In this document: piece after piece, positions 17,984 to 27,029 of the stretch
Position numbering within the stretch: position 1 is the first letter of the stretch
How the letters are laid out: every line of letters begins with the position of its first letter
Source of the DNA: an uncultured Mediterranea sp.
GTDB lineage: Bacteria > Bacteroidota > Bacteroidia > Bacteroidales > Bacteroidaceae
Direction: 5' to 3'
Assembly (NCBI RefSeq): GCF_902493215.1
Contig: NZ_CABUOL010000008.1
Span: 1-64,000 of the forward strand
DNA length: 64,000 nucleotides
Program-made: the position numbers and the translations under genes
The notes under the pieces: generated by a model
The model's input: the letters and a program-made list of their open reading frames with translations, nothing else
Databases searched by the model: none
What the model was told of the DNA's origin: nothing

Positions 17984-20739
17984 ATATCATTAAACCAATG
18001 AAGAAAACAATATTAACTCTCGCTTTGCTGTCCTGCATGCAACTGACTACAGCCCAACAGACGAGTATAGACTTATCCGGTATCTGGCGTTTCCAGACAG
18101 ACCTGATGGGATTCGGAAAAACTCCAGGTTCCCAGCTGTTCTTAAGCAAACTGCCCGAATCGATTCTACTGCCAGGTACCACAGATGAAGGAGGAAAAGG
18201 ATTGGCCAATACAGCCCGTCACGTAGACCGGCTTACCCGTAAATTTGAATACTGCGGGCAAGCCTGGTATCAACGTGAAGTCGTTATACCCGAATCCTGG
18301 AAAGACAAAGAAATCACATTGTTTCTGGAACGTTGCCATTGGGAAACCACTGTATATGTAGACGGCAAGCAAGCCGGAATCGAAGAACATCTGATTACCC
18401 CCAACCGCTTTACATTGACCCAACAACTGACGCCCGGCGTACATATATTGACTATTTGTGTGGACAACCGGCTGAAATACCCCATGGACCAATGGAACCA
18501 CGGTACCAGCGAATATACGCAAACCAATTGGAATGGTATAACCGGAAGAATCGAACTGATAGCAAGAGAAAAGACTTATATCCATTCGCTGAAGCCATTT
18601 CCTGACATCGACCATCATTCGGTACAACTGGACATGGAGCTGAGGAACCTGACAGACAGTGTTTCGAAAGGTAAACTCACCCTTATGCTACAGGATGAAA
18701 CGGGAAAACAAGTTTCCCGTCTGGAAACCGATGTTACCTTGGAAAAAGGCAGTAACCGGCTGGAGCATGTCCTGCAAATAGGAAAAGACATGAAGCTTTG
18801 GAATGAATTCAATCCCTATCTGTATCGGGTGACAGCGACATTATCGGTAGGAGACCGCTTGGACACACTATCCACACGGTTCGGTATGCGGCAGGTAGAA
18901 CAAGGAGAACACCACATCCGCCTCAACCATCGGAATATACACTTACGCGGAACATTGGAATGTTGTGTGTTCCCGCTGACCGGTTATCCTCCGACAGAAG
19001 TAACTGAGTGGAAACGCATCTTCCGTATTGTAAAAGAGTATGGTATGAACCACGTACGTTTCCATTCCTGGTGCCCGCCCAAAGCCGCATTCGAAGCGGC
19101 AGACGAAACAGGTATCTACCTGCAGGCCGAGTTGCCGATGTGGATAAAGGACGTTGGCAAATATCCCGAACGCCGTGAGTTCTTCGAAAAGGAAATGATT
19201 GCGATGCTCGACGAATATGGTAATCATCCGTCGTTCCTCCTGATGTGTAACGGAAATGAGAATGAAGGTGATTTCAGCGTACTGGAAGACCTGATCCAGA
19301 AAGGACAAAAGTACGACAACCGCCATCTGTATTCAGCTTCAACCGCCCGTACCCACACAGCATCCGACCAATATTACACCTCACACGTCACCTCCAAAGG
19401 ATGGATTACCGTCTACGATGGAAAACCCTCTACAGATTGGGACAGAAGCAAAGAGTCGGATATAGACTGCCCTGTCATAGCTCATGAGACCGGCCAACGC
19501 TGCATGTATCCCAACTTCCAGGAAATCAAGAAATATACAGGAGTCTTGTCACCACGCAATTTTGAGGTATTCCAGGAAAGACTGGCACGCAACGGCATGC
19601 TTCATCAAGCCGACGACTTCTTCCACGCCACCGGTGCACACACCATCCTACAATATAAAGAGGTGAACGAAGCCCTGCTCCGTACACCCAATTCCGGCGG
19701 ATTCCAGTTGTTGGGACTGACTGATTTTCCGGGCCAGGGCAGTGCTTTTGTCGGAGTGCTCGACGCTTTCTGGGAAAGCAAGGGACTGGTCACTCCCGAG
19801 AAATACCGCGAGTCCTGCGCACCGACCGTACTGCTGGCACGTATCCCCAAACGCACTTACCTGAACAACGAAGCCTTTACCGCCCAAATGGAAATCTATC
19901 ATTACGGTGAAAATCCGTTGAAGCGCGGACAGCTGGAATGGTATGTAGAAGACGAACAGGGGACAACGTTCAAAAAAGGACGGATTGCCACACCTGCCAT
20001 CCAATGTGCCACCCTCGATTCGTTGGGCCTCATCCGTATTGAACTGAACGGCATTGAGGAAGCCCGAAAGATGACTCTGCACACGACCCTGAACGGTACC
20101 TATCACAACGAATGGGATTTTTGGGTGTATCCGAGTACTATGACGCAACCGGCCACAGACTATCTGTATGCTACCCAATACGACAACCGGGTAAAGGAAG
20201 CATTGGAAAGAGGCAAGAACGTGCTGCTGATTCCTCAAAAAGTAAACGGACGGAAGGCCAAGTTTACAGGTCATTTCTGGAATCCCATCATGTTCAACTG
20301 GGACCCGATGATTGTAGGTACACTGATCCAAGAAGAGCATCCCTGCTTCAATAGCTTCCCGACTTCCAGTTACGCCGACTGGCAGTGGTGGGATGTACTG
20401 AACCATGCAACCGCCATGGAACTGGAAGGCATGCCGTCCGTTACTCCCGTCATCCAACCGATAGACACGTATGAACACAACCGCAAGTTGGGCATCGCTT
20501 TCGAAGCACAGGTAGGTAAGGGATGCCTGTTTGTCCTTTCCGTCAACTGTACCGAAAAGACTGAGAATCTGCCCGCCATGCGCCAGTTGCTATACTCTGT
20601 CCGCAATTATGTCGCATCACCCGAATTCCGTCCGGAAACCCGACTGGAGTTCTACCAATTGGACCAGCTCTTCCTGACATCTGAACAAAAGGGAAAAGCG
20701 ACCAACAGCGAAGCAGTACAGCAATTGCTCAACAAATAG
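17980..20739 (+). CDS. Secreted glycoside hydrolase family 2 protein (paralog of the preceding gene)
   Basis: Exported GH2 enzyme of 919 aa, with the same architecture as its neighbour: sugar-binding domain (DLSGIWRF, WYQREVVIP, WNGITGRIEL), Ig-like domain and TIM barrel. The predicted acid/base is E427 in CNGNENEG and the nucleophile E503 in AHETGQR. The annotated ATG overlaps the preceding stop (ATGA). MKKTILTLAL six codons later (17998) gives a more usual signal peptide and may be the real start. The barrel sequences share blocks such as FHSWCPP, MYPNFQEIKKYTG and GGFQLLGLTDFPGQG with the first copy, so the pair arose by duplication and probably attacks different bonds of one glycan. Confidence 0.92.
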   Translation: MNIIKPMKKTILTLALLSCMQLTTAQQTSIDLSGIWRFQTDLMGFGKTPGSQLFLSKLPESILLPGTTDEGGKGLANTARHVDRLTRKFEYCGQAWYQREVVIPESWKDKEITLFLERCHWETTVYVDGKQAGIEEHLITPNRFTLTQQLTPGVHILTICVDNRLKYPMDQWNHGTSEYTQTNWNGITGRIELIAREKTYIHSLKPFPDIDHHSVQLDMELRNLTDSVSKGKLTLMLQDETGKQVSRLETDVTLEKGSNRLEHVLQIGKDMKLWNEFNPYLYRVTATLSVGDRLDTLSTRFGMRQVEQGEHHIRLNHRNIHLRGTLECCVFPLTGYPPTEVTEWKRIFRIVKEYGMNHVRFHSWCPPKAAFEAADETGIYLQAELPMWIKDVGKYPERREFFEKEMIAMLDEYGNHPSFLLMCNGNENEGDFSVLEDLIQKGQKYDNRHLYSASTARTHTASDQYYTSHVTSKGWITVYDGKPSTDWDRSKESDIDCPVIAHETGQRCMYPNFQEIKKYTGVLSPRNFEVFQERLARNGMLHQADDFFHATGAHTILQYKEVNEALLRTPNSGGFQLLGLTDFPGQGSAFVGVLDAFWESKGLVTPEKYRESCAPTVLLARIPKRTYLNNEAFTAQMEIYHYGENPLKRGQLEWYVEDEQGTTFKKGRIATPAIQCATLDSLGLIRIELNGIEEARKMTLHTTLNGTYHNEWDFWVYPSTMTQPATDYLYATQYDNRVKEALERGKNVLLIPQKVNGRKAKFTGHFWNPIMFNWDPMIVGTLIQEEHPCFNSFPTSSYADWQWWDVLNHATAMELEGMPSVTPVIQPIDTYEHNRKLGIAFEAQVGKGCLFVLSVNCTEKTENLPAMRQLLYSVRNYVASPEFRPETRLEFYQLDQLFLTSEQKGKATNSEAVQQLLNK

Positions 20740-20897
20740 ACCTGAAACGCTGAAAAATCATAGCTGGAACAGTCCGTTCTGACAAAGATGACCAAGAAAA
20801 AATAAAAAAACTGGGAGCTTTTGTATCTACTGTGTCACGAAAAGTTTATCTTTGCTGCACAAGATACATAAAACATAACCCTTAAAACTAAAAAGAC

Positions 20898-21218
20898 ATG
20901 TACACTATACAAGCCAACCCCAGTGGTACACGCAGTATCCAAGTATCGGACGAGAACCTGACAACCATCCAAAAGTACGGACTGTTCCAGCATCTTATTG
21001 ACAGCAACGGTATCGTGGACGAAACGGTACTCGACAAACTGAAACTGAACATCCGTTCGCTTATCGCCGCCCAGGTAGAAGACAGCAAAGACCTGCTCGA
21101 CCTCTGCATCGACGTTATCTATCACAACAACATGAAAGCCTTCGGACTGCAGCAGCTCATACGCCTCTATCTGGAGTGGTTGCCTGCCCACCCGCTGGAA
21201 GAAGAAGAGGAAGACTGA
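20898..21218 (+). CDS. Conserved small acidic protein, function unknown
   Basis: A 106-aa soluble protein with an acidic end (HPLEEEEED). I do not recognise a domain. A TATCTTTG -7 box at 20847-20854 gives a leader of about 40 bases. The next gene begins two bases after the stop codon (TGACATG), so it is co-transcribed with the TusA-like gene. The preceding gap from 20740 holds only this promoter. Confidence 0.8.
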   Translation: MYTIQANPSGTRSIQVSDENLTTIQKYGLFQHLIDSNGIVDETVLDKLKLNIRSLIAAQVEDSKDLLDLCIDVIYHNNMKAFGLQQLIRLYLEWLPAHPLEEEEED

Positions 21219-21219
21219 C

Positions 21220-21432
21220 ATGAAGACCATCAATACCTGCGGTTCCCTGCCCTACAGCCCGCTCATCCCCGCCATCAAAGCCTTGTGTGAGGCACAATCG
21301 GGTGAATCACTGGAAATCATCATGGACCATGCCGAAGCCTTCAAAGACCTGAAAGAGTATCTGGCTGAGCAAGGTATCGGCTTCCGTGAGATTTACGAAG
21401 GAGAGCGTATGACGGTTCAGTTTACGAAATGA
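21220..21432 (+). CDS. TusA/SirA-like small protein without the catalytic cysteine
   Basis: A 70-aa protein matching the TusA fold: a short first strand, a helix containing PLIPAIKAL, then GESLEIIMDH, AFKDLKEYLAEQGIGF and a final MTVQFTK strand. TusA proteins carry sulfur on the Cys of a CPxP motif. Here that position reads PYSP, so the persulfide Cys is missing; the only Cys is earlier, at residue 7. It may bind a partner rather than relay sulfur. Probably in an operon with the 106-aa protein. Confidence 0.7.
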   Translation: MKTINTCGSLPYSPLIPAIKALCEAQSGESLEIIMDHAEAFKDLKEYLAEQGIGFREIYEGERMTVQFTK

Positions 21433-21479
21433 TACTTTCCCTCCGACATTTCCATCACCCTTAAAGTCAAGTACAAACT

Positions 21480-21509
21480 TTGCACATTGCTTGGTTTGCA
21501 CTATCTTTG
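21480..21509 (+). promoter_or_regulatory. Promoter of ygiQ, giving a leaderless mRNA
   Basis: TTTG ending at 21482, 19 bases, TATCTTTG (21502-21509) match the Bacteroides consensus exactly. The ATG is only six bases beyond the -7 box, so transcription should start at or next to it. Confidence 0.65.
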
Positions 21510-21514
21510 TGCCC

Positions 21515-23359
21515 ATGAAAGAATACAGACTGACAGACTGGTTGCCCACAACCAAGAAAGAAGTGGAACTTCGCGGGTGGGAAGAATTGGACGTGATTAT
21601 CTTCAGCGGTGATGCCTACGTGGACCATCCCTCGTTCGGAGCCGCCGTCATCGGACGCATCCTCGAAGCCGAAGGACTGCGGGTGGCCATTGTACCCCAG
21701 CCCAACTGGCGTGACGACCTGCGCGACTTCAAGAAACTGGGCCGTCCGCGTCTGTTCTTCGGCGTATCGGCCGGCTGCATGGACTCGATGGTCAACAAAT
21801 ATACGGCCAACAAGCGCTTGCGCAGCGATGATGCCTATACGCCCGACGCACGACCCGACATGCGTCCGGAATATCCCTCCATTGTCTATACCCAAATCCT
21901 GAAACGGCTCTACCCCGACGTTCCCGTCTTTTTGGGCGGTATCGAGGCCAGTATGCGCCGCCTCACCCACTACGACTACTGGCAGGACCGCGTTCGTCCC
22001 AGCATTCTGTGCGACAGCGGGGCCGACCTGCTCATCTATGGAATGGGCGAAAAACCGATAGTCGAACTGGTACGTCGCATGCAGCAGGGATTGCCACTGG
22101 ACGATATCCCCCAAATTGCCTACCTCACCCGTGAAGTCCATCCTCAGGAAGGTGACATCACCCTTTACTCCCACGAAGAATGCCTGGGAGACAAGAAGAA
22201 GGAGGCCGCCAACTTCCGTCACATCGAGGAAGAGAGCAACAAATATGCCGCTTCGCGCATCCTGCAAACGGTAGGGCGGCAAACGGTTGTCGTCAATCCA
22301 CCCTATCCGCCCCTCACCACCGAGGAGCTGGACCATTCATTCGACCTGCCCTACACGCGCCTGCCCCATCCCAAATACAAGGGCAAGCGCATCCCGGCCT
22401 ACGACATGATCAAGCACTCCATCAACATCCATCGCGGCTGTTTCGGCGGTTGTGCATTCTGTACCATCTCCGCCCATCAGGGGAAATTCATCGTGAGCCG
22501 AAGCAAGGAAAGCATTCTGCGCGAAGTAAAAGCCGTCATGGAACTGCCCGACTTCAAAGGTTATCTGAGCGACTTGGGCGGCCCAAGTGCCAACATGTAC
22601 CGCATGCAGGGCGCGAACTTCGAACTGTGCAAGAAATGCAAACGCCCCTCGTGCATCCACCCGCGCATCTGCCCCAACCTGAACACCGACCATCGCCCCC
22701 TGCTCGACATCTATCATGCCGTAGACGCCCTGCCGGGCATCAAGAAGTCGTTCATCGGCAGCGGTGTGCGCTACGACCTGCTGCTCCACGAGAGCAAGGA
22801 CCCCAAGGTGAATCAAAGTACCCGCGAATATACCCGCGAGCTTATCACCCGCCACGTCAGCGGCCGCCTCAAGGTGGCCCCCGAACATACCAGCGACCGT
22901 GTGCTGAACGTAATGCGCAAACCACCGTTCGCCCAGTTCGAAACATTCAAGCAGATATTCGACCGCATCAACCGCGAAGAAGGCCTGCGGCAGCAGCTCA
23001 TCCCCTACTTTATATCCAGTCATCCCGGCTGCCACGAAGAAGACATGGCCGAACTGGCCGTCATCACCAAGCGCCTCGACTTCCATCTGGAGCAGGTACA
23101 GGACTTTACGCCCACCCCTATGACTGTCTCCACCGAAGCGTGGTACACGGGCTTCCATCCGTATACGCTCGAACCCGTGTTCAGCGCCAAGACGCAGCGC
23201 GAAAAGCTGGCCCAACGGCAGTTCTTCTTTTGGTACAAACCCGAAGAACGACGCAACATCGTCAACGAGCTGCACCGTCTCGGACGCACGGACCTGATAG
23301 ACAAACTGTATGGCGGCAGCAGGCAACAGCCCCAAAGACCACCTTTCCGAAAGAAATGA
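21515..23359 (+). CDS. YgiQ-family radical SAM protein
   Basis: A 614-aa iron-sulfur enzyme of the UPF0313/YgiQ family. The N-terminal domain has the family block GDAYVDHPSFGAAVIGR. The radical SAM cluster motif CFGGCAFC (CxxxCxxC) lies near residue 310. Downstream, the family-typical cysteines in CKKCKRPSCIHPRICPN, and SGRLKVAPEHTS and YFISSHPGC, are intact. The C terminus is basic. The reaction is unknown. The start at MKEYRL is forced because the conserved domain begins within 30 residues; earlier codons lie in the promoter. Confidence 0.93.
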   Translation: MKEYRLTDWLPTTKKEVELRGWEELDVIIFSGDAYVDHPSFGAAVIGRILEAEGLRVAIVPQPNWRDDLRDFKKLGRPRLFFGVSAGCMDSMVNKYTANKRLRSDDAYTPDARPDMRPEYPSIVYTQILKRLYPDVPVFLGGIEASMRRLTHYDYWQDRVRPSILCDSGADLLIYGMGEKPIVELVRRMQQGLPLDDIPQIAYLTREVHPQEGDITLYSHEECLGDKKKEAANFRHIEEESNKYAASRILQTVGRQTVVVNPPYPPLTTEELDHSFDLPYTRLPHPKYKGKRIPAYDMIKHSINIHRGCFGGCAFCTISAHQGKFIVSRSKESILREVKAVMELPDFKGYLSDLGGPSANMYRMQGANFELCKKCKRPSCIHPRICPNLNTDHRPLLDIYHAVDALPGIKKSFIGSGVRYDLLLHESKDPKVNQSTREYTRELITRHVSGRLKVAPEHTSDRVLNVMRKPPFAQFETFKQIFDRINREEGLRQQLIPYFISSHPGCHEEDMAELAVITKRLDFHLEQVQDFTPTPMTVSTEAWYTGFHPYTLEPVFSAKTQREKLAQRQFFFWYKPEERRNIVNELHRLGRTDLIDKLYGGSRQQPQRPPFRKK

Positions 23360-24035
23360 AGTCCTTCCCCGCCAGCCGCTTCATTCCGCTTTCCGATGTA
23401 GCAAAATGACACTTTGATTTCCAAACGGCCTGAGATTCGCTTCTTTCGGAGCGAAGTCGGGGCCGATGGAAAAGGACGAAGGCGAAACCATCTTTCAAGC
23501 TCACACACAGACAGATAGCAAAATCCTTACAAACAAACCAGACGAAACTGGAGCCTTAAAAGCCGCATTTTGGCACGGAAAACAGAGAGAAATCGGCAAA
23601 AACAGGCCTTTTCTGTACAAAATCCGGCACTTTTTCCATCTTTTCAGGCATTGGAACCCGTTTTTTCAAGCAATCTTTTGCCAGGAAACATACAATGTTT
23701 TCACCCCAAACAAACAATGTAACGACAGAAAACATACATCCTGCCCGCCAAATACCCACTTTCCCGCGGGTTGGGACATTCATTCCAGGCTTCTGCCCGC
23801 CCCGTTTATCTTTTCCGAGAAAAGCCAGTGTCAGCACCAAATCGCAAATCCCATCATTTTGTCAGCAGAAACAAACAAAGCAAAACAAAGTGTCCCGACG
23901 CCCCAACAAGCGTATCCCGACGATTCCTCCCTACACGCCCGGCCAGATTTTCAGCGAATGCCAACAATTTTCGAAACAAATGTAGGACTTTCGGGCACCA
24001 AACATTATCTTTGCGCCGCAAATCATTGAAAAGAC
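23360..24035. other. Long intergenic region before the DUF4105 gene
   Basis: This 676-base gap has no convincing gene; open frames in it have no recognisable protein and poor codon character. It contains a small hairpin near 23438-23456 (TTCGCTTC and GGAGCGAA), a 22-bp-period array at 23598-23744, and the -7 box TATCTTTG at 24006-24013 that should serve the DUF4105 gene. Confidence 0.7.
23598..23744. repeat. Degenerate 22-bp-period array
   Basis: In-phase 15-mers at 23598 (AAAAACAGGCCTTTT), 23620 (AAATCCGGCACTTTT), 23686 (AAACATACAATGTTT), 23708 (AAACAAACAATGTAA) and 23730 (AAACATACATCCTGC). The two slots between are decayed. The period is kept over seven units although the sequences differ. 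Confidence 0.6.
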
Positions 24036-25277
24036 ATGCAACGGACTCTATATTCCTATATTATATGCATCACGGCCTTCGTGTGCAGTCTTGCCTGCCC
24101 CCGCCTGCTGGCGGCAGAGGTACAGCCTGCGCCCGAAGACGACGGTATCCGCCTCAGCCTGCTGACCTGCGGGCCGGGAACGGACATCTACGCCCTCTTC
24201 GGACATACGGCCCTCCGCTACGAAGACCGTCGGAAGGGCATCGACGCCGTGTTCAACTACGGCCTGTTCAGCTTCGACACGCCTAACTTCGTCCTGCGCT
24301 TCACGCTGGGCGAAACGTATTACCAGCTGGGAGCCACGAACTACAAATATTTTCTGTCCGAGTATCAGATGACCAACCGCGACGTGTGGCAGCAGACACT
24401 GAACCTCAGCCACAAAGAAAAACAACGGCTGATAGCCCTGCTGGAAGAGAACTACCGCCCGGAGAACCGTGTCTACCTCTACAACTTCTTCCACGACAAC
24501 TGCGCTACCCGCCCGCGCGACCTGGTGGAACGGGCTGTAGAAGACCGACTGCACTATGCCGACGACATGACAACGACCGACACCGGCCGCAGCTTCCGCG
24601 ACATCGTTCACGAATGTTGCCAGGGACATCCGTGGTCGAAGCTGGGCATAGACCTCTGCCTGGGCAGCGAAGCCGACCGACCCATCAGCCGGCATCAGAT
24701 GATGTTCGCTCCCCTCTACCTGAAAGACTTCTTTGCCACCGCCACGCTGGCCGACTCTACAGGCACATACAGCATTCCGCTGGTAAGCGATACCGAGCAA
24801 GTGGTCAGCGCTTCTGCCGAAAACGAAGAAGACTCCCTTCTGATTCCCGGCCCGATGACCTGTGCCCTGCTGTTACTGGCCGTAATCATTGTGGCCACAT
24901 GGTATGGACTCCGTAAAGGGAAAAGTCTGTGGGGAATCGACCTCGCCCTTTTCCTCGCGGCCGGATTGGGCGGATGTATCCTGGCTTTCCTGTCCTTCTT
25001 CTCGCAACACCCCGCCGTAGGTTCCAACTATGTGCTCTTTGTACTCCATCCGTTGCACCTTTTCTGCCTGCCTTGCATGCTGAGAAAGGTCATCCGGAAA
25101 CAAAAGAGCTACTATATGATGGCCAATCTGGCCGTTTTAACACTATTTATAGTGCTTTGGGCGATAATTCCGCAAAAAATCAATTTAGCTGTATTACCTT
25201 TGGCACTGTGTTTGCTGGTACGTTCGGCAGGCAACCTGATATTGTCACATAAACAAGCTACGAAACAGAAGAAATGA
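24036..25277 (+). CDS. lnb: DUF4105 protein, probable lipoprotein N-acyltransferase Lnb
   Basis: Membrane protein of 413 aa: a signal peptide or anchor, then a DUF4105 domain (residues about 30-260), then several transmembrane helices from about residue 272 to 405. The domain resembles a papain-like thiol fold, with the conserved His in ALFGHTALRY and Cys in FFHDNCATRPRD. From memory, the Bacteroides lipoprotein N-acyltransferase Lnb is a DUF4105 protein encoded two genes upstream of secA in B. thetaiotaomicron; the same order is seen here. It would add the third acyl chain to lipoproteins at the inner membrane. The symbol rests on that recollection plus the synteny. The next gene overlaps by ATGA. 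Confidence 0.82.
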   Translation: MQRTLYSYIICITAFVCSLACPRLLAAEVQPAPEDDGIRLSLLTCGPGTDIYALFGHTALRYEDRRKGIDAVFNYGLFSFDTPNFVLRFTLGETYYQLGATNYKYFLSEYQMTNRDVWQQTLNLSHKEKQRLIALLEENYRPENRVYLYNFFHDNCATRPRDLVERAVEDRLHYADDMTTTDTGRSFRDIVHECCQGHPWSKLGIDLCLGSEADRPISRHQMMFAPLYLKDFFATATLADSTGTYSIPLVSDTEQVVSASAENEEDSLLIPGPMTCALLLLAVIIVATWYGLRKGKSLWGIDLALFLAAGLGGCILAFLSFFSQHPAVGSNYVLFVLHPLHLFCLPCMLRKVIRKQKSYYMMANLAVLTLFIVLWAIIPQKINLAVLPLALCLLVRSAGNLILSHKQATKQKK

Positions 25278-26842
25278 AAAAAGGACTGATAACCTCCATA
25301 TTGATGCTGACCATCGGCGGCATGCAGGCCCAACCGCTGCCCGCCACACCCAAGCTGGTTGTAACGCTGACCATCGACCAGCTGCGCACCGACTATCTGG
25401 AGGCGTTCTCGTCCCTCTACGGCGAAAAAGGCTTCAAGCGGCTGATGCGTGAAGGGAAAGTATTCCTGCAGGCAGAGATGCCGTTCAACAAGCCCGACCG
25501 CGCGTCGGCCACGGCCACCATCTTCACCGGCTGCTCTCCTGCCACCCACGGCATCATTGCAGGCAAATGGATGGACGTATCCACCCTGACGCCACGCAGC
25601 TGTGTGGACGACCCCAACTACATGGGCAACTATACCAACCAAAGCAGTTCGCCCGCCCATCTGCTGACCTCCACCATCGCCGACGAACTGAAAATCGCCA
25701 CTCGTAACCAGGCTAAAGTCTACGCCATCGCCCCCAACCGCGACGCCGCCATCCTGAGTGCCGGACACGCAGGCGACGGCGCTTTCTGGATCAACAAGAC
25801 CAACGGCAAGTGGTGTGGAAGTACCTATTACCAGGAATTCCCCGAATGGCTTAACCAATACAATGACTCCTGCTCGGTAGATTTTCGCATCAAAGACATC
25901 GTCTGGACGCCCGTAAAGCCGATGGGCGACTACAAATACCTGTCCGACTGGCGTACCGAGCCGTTCAAATACATCTTTGAGACCGAACGCGAGAACAAAT
26001 TCTACCGACTGTCCGCCAGCCCCTTCATCAACGACGAAGTGAACCTGCTCACCGCCCAGCTGCTGAAAAAGAGCGGCTTAGGGCAGGACAATACTACCGA
26101 CCTGCTGGCCCTGACCTACTATGCAGGCAACTACAACCACCGCAGCACACGCGAATGTGCCATGGAGATGCAGGACACCTACGTCAGACTGGACAGAAGC
26201 ATCGCCACGCTGCTCGACCTCATCGACAAAAGAGTCGGTTTACAGAACACCATCCTGTGCATTGCGTCTACCGGCTATGCCGACCCCGACCCTGCCGATA
26301 CCGGTATCTACCGTATCCCCGGAGGAGAGTTCCATCTGAACCGTTGTGCCACGCTGCTCAACATGTATCTGATGGCGACCTACGGATCAGGGCAATACGT
26401 CGAGGCATTCTATGACCAACAAATTTATCTCAATCATAAACTACTGGAAGACAAGCAGCTCGACCTGACTGAAATACTCGAGAAATCGGCAACGTTTCTG
26501 GTTCAGTTCAGCGGAGTGGACAAAGTCTACTCTTCGCAACGGCTGCTGCTCGGCTCCTGGTCACCACAAATCGACCGCGTACGCAACGGTTACCACCGCA
26601 AACGCTCGGGCGACCTGCTCATCGAGGTTCTGCCCGGATGGACCATCGTCCAGGAAAACAGCACCGACAGCCGGGCTGTCCGGGCTGCCGAAATACCGGC
26701 TCCGCTGATACTTATCGGAGGAGGTATCAAGGCCGAAACCATCCGGACCGCCGTCAGTGCCGACCGCATTGCCCCTACACTGAGCAATGTGATGCGCATA
26801 CGTGCCCCCAACGGCTGTACCGCTTCTCCGCTCAACCTCTGA
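25274..26842 (+). CDS. Alkaline-phosphatase-fold protein with lost metal ligands
   Basis: Exported protein of 522 aa, signal peptide to about residue 20. It follows the PafA-type phosphodiesterase/phosphatase family along its length (LTIDQLRTDY, FTGCSPATHGII, AILSAGHAGDGAFW, DTYVRLDRSIATLLDLIDKRVG). The active site is not kept. By alignment to PafA from memory, Asp305 is Gly285, Asp352-His353 is Thr333-Gly334, the nucleophile Thr falls on Ala81, and Lys162 on Asn154. Only Asp35 and His289 remain. It is probably a non-hydrolytic binding protein or a subunit. It is translationally coupled to the Lnb-type gene (ATGA) and sits upstream of secA. Confidence 0.82.
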   Translation: MKKGLITSILMLTIGGMQAQPLPATPKLVVTLTIDQLRTDYLEAFSSLYGEKGFKRLMREGKVFLQAEMPFNKPDRASATATIFTGCSPATHGIIAGKWMDVSTLTPRSCVDDPNYMGNYTNQSSSPAHLLTSTIADELKIATRNQAKVYAIAPNRDAAILSAGHAGDGAFWINKTNGKWCGSTYYQEFPEWLNQYNDSCSVDFRIKDIVWTPVKPMGDYKYLSDWRTEPFKYIFETERENKFYRLSASPFINDEVNLLTAQLLKKSGLGQDNTTDLLALTYYAGNYNHRSTRECAMEMQDTYVRLDRSIATLLDLIDKRVGLQNTILCIASTGYADPDPADTGIYRIPGGEFHLNRCATLLNMYLMATYGSGQYVEAFYDQQIYLNHKLLEDKQLDLTEILEKSATFLVQFSGVDKVYSSQRLLLGSWSPQIDRVRNGYHRKRSGDLLIEVLPGWTIVQENSTDSRAVRAAEIPAPLILIGGGIKAETIRTAVSADRIAPTLSNVMRIRAPNGCTASPLNL

Positions 26843-27029
26843 TTTTTCATGACAAAGGGTTCCGCATGTCCCCATTTTCCTCACTTCAGTCCGCCATGGC
26901 CTGCAGGAATGGGCAGATTGACGGAAAAAACTCGGCAGAACGCTGTGTGCTCTGTTGCGAAATGCTTACCTTTGCAGAGGCAAAATATCTATCAATCAAA
27001 CAGAATAATAATAAAAAAACAATTATAAA

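Noticed and set aside
23466..24029. Open frames of 90-190 codons in the gap before the DUF4105 gene
   Set aside because: No recognisable domain, mutually overlapping frames, and they run through the 22-bp array and the promoter of the next gene.
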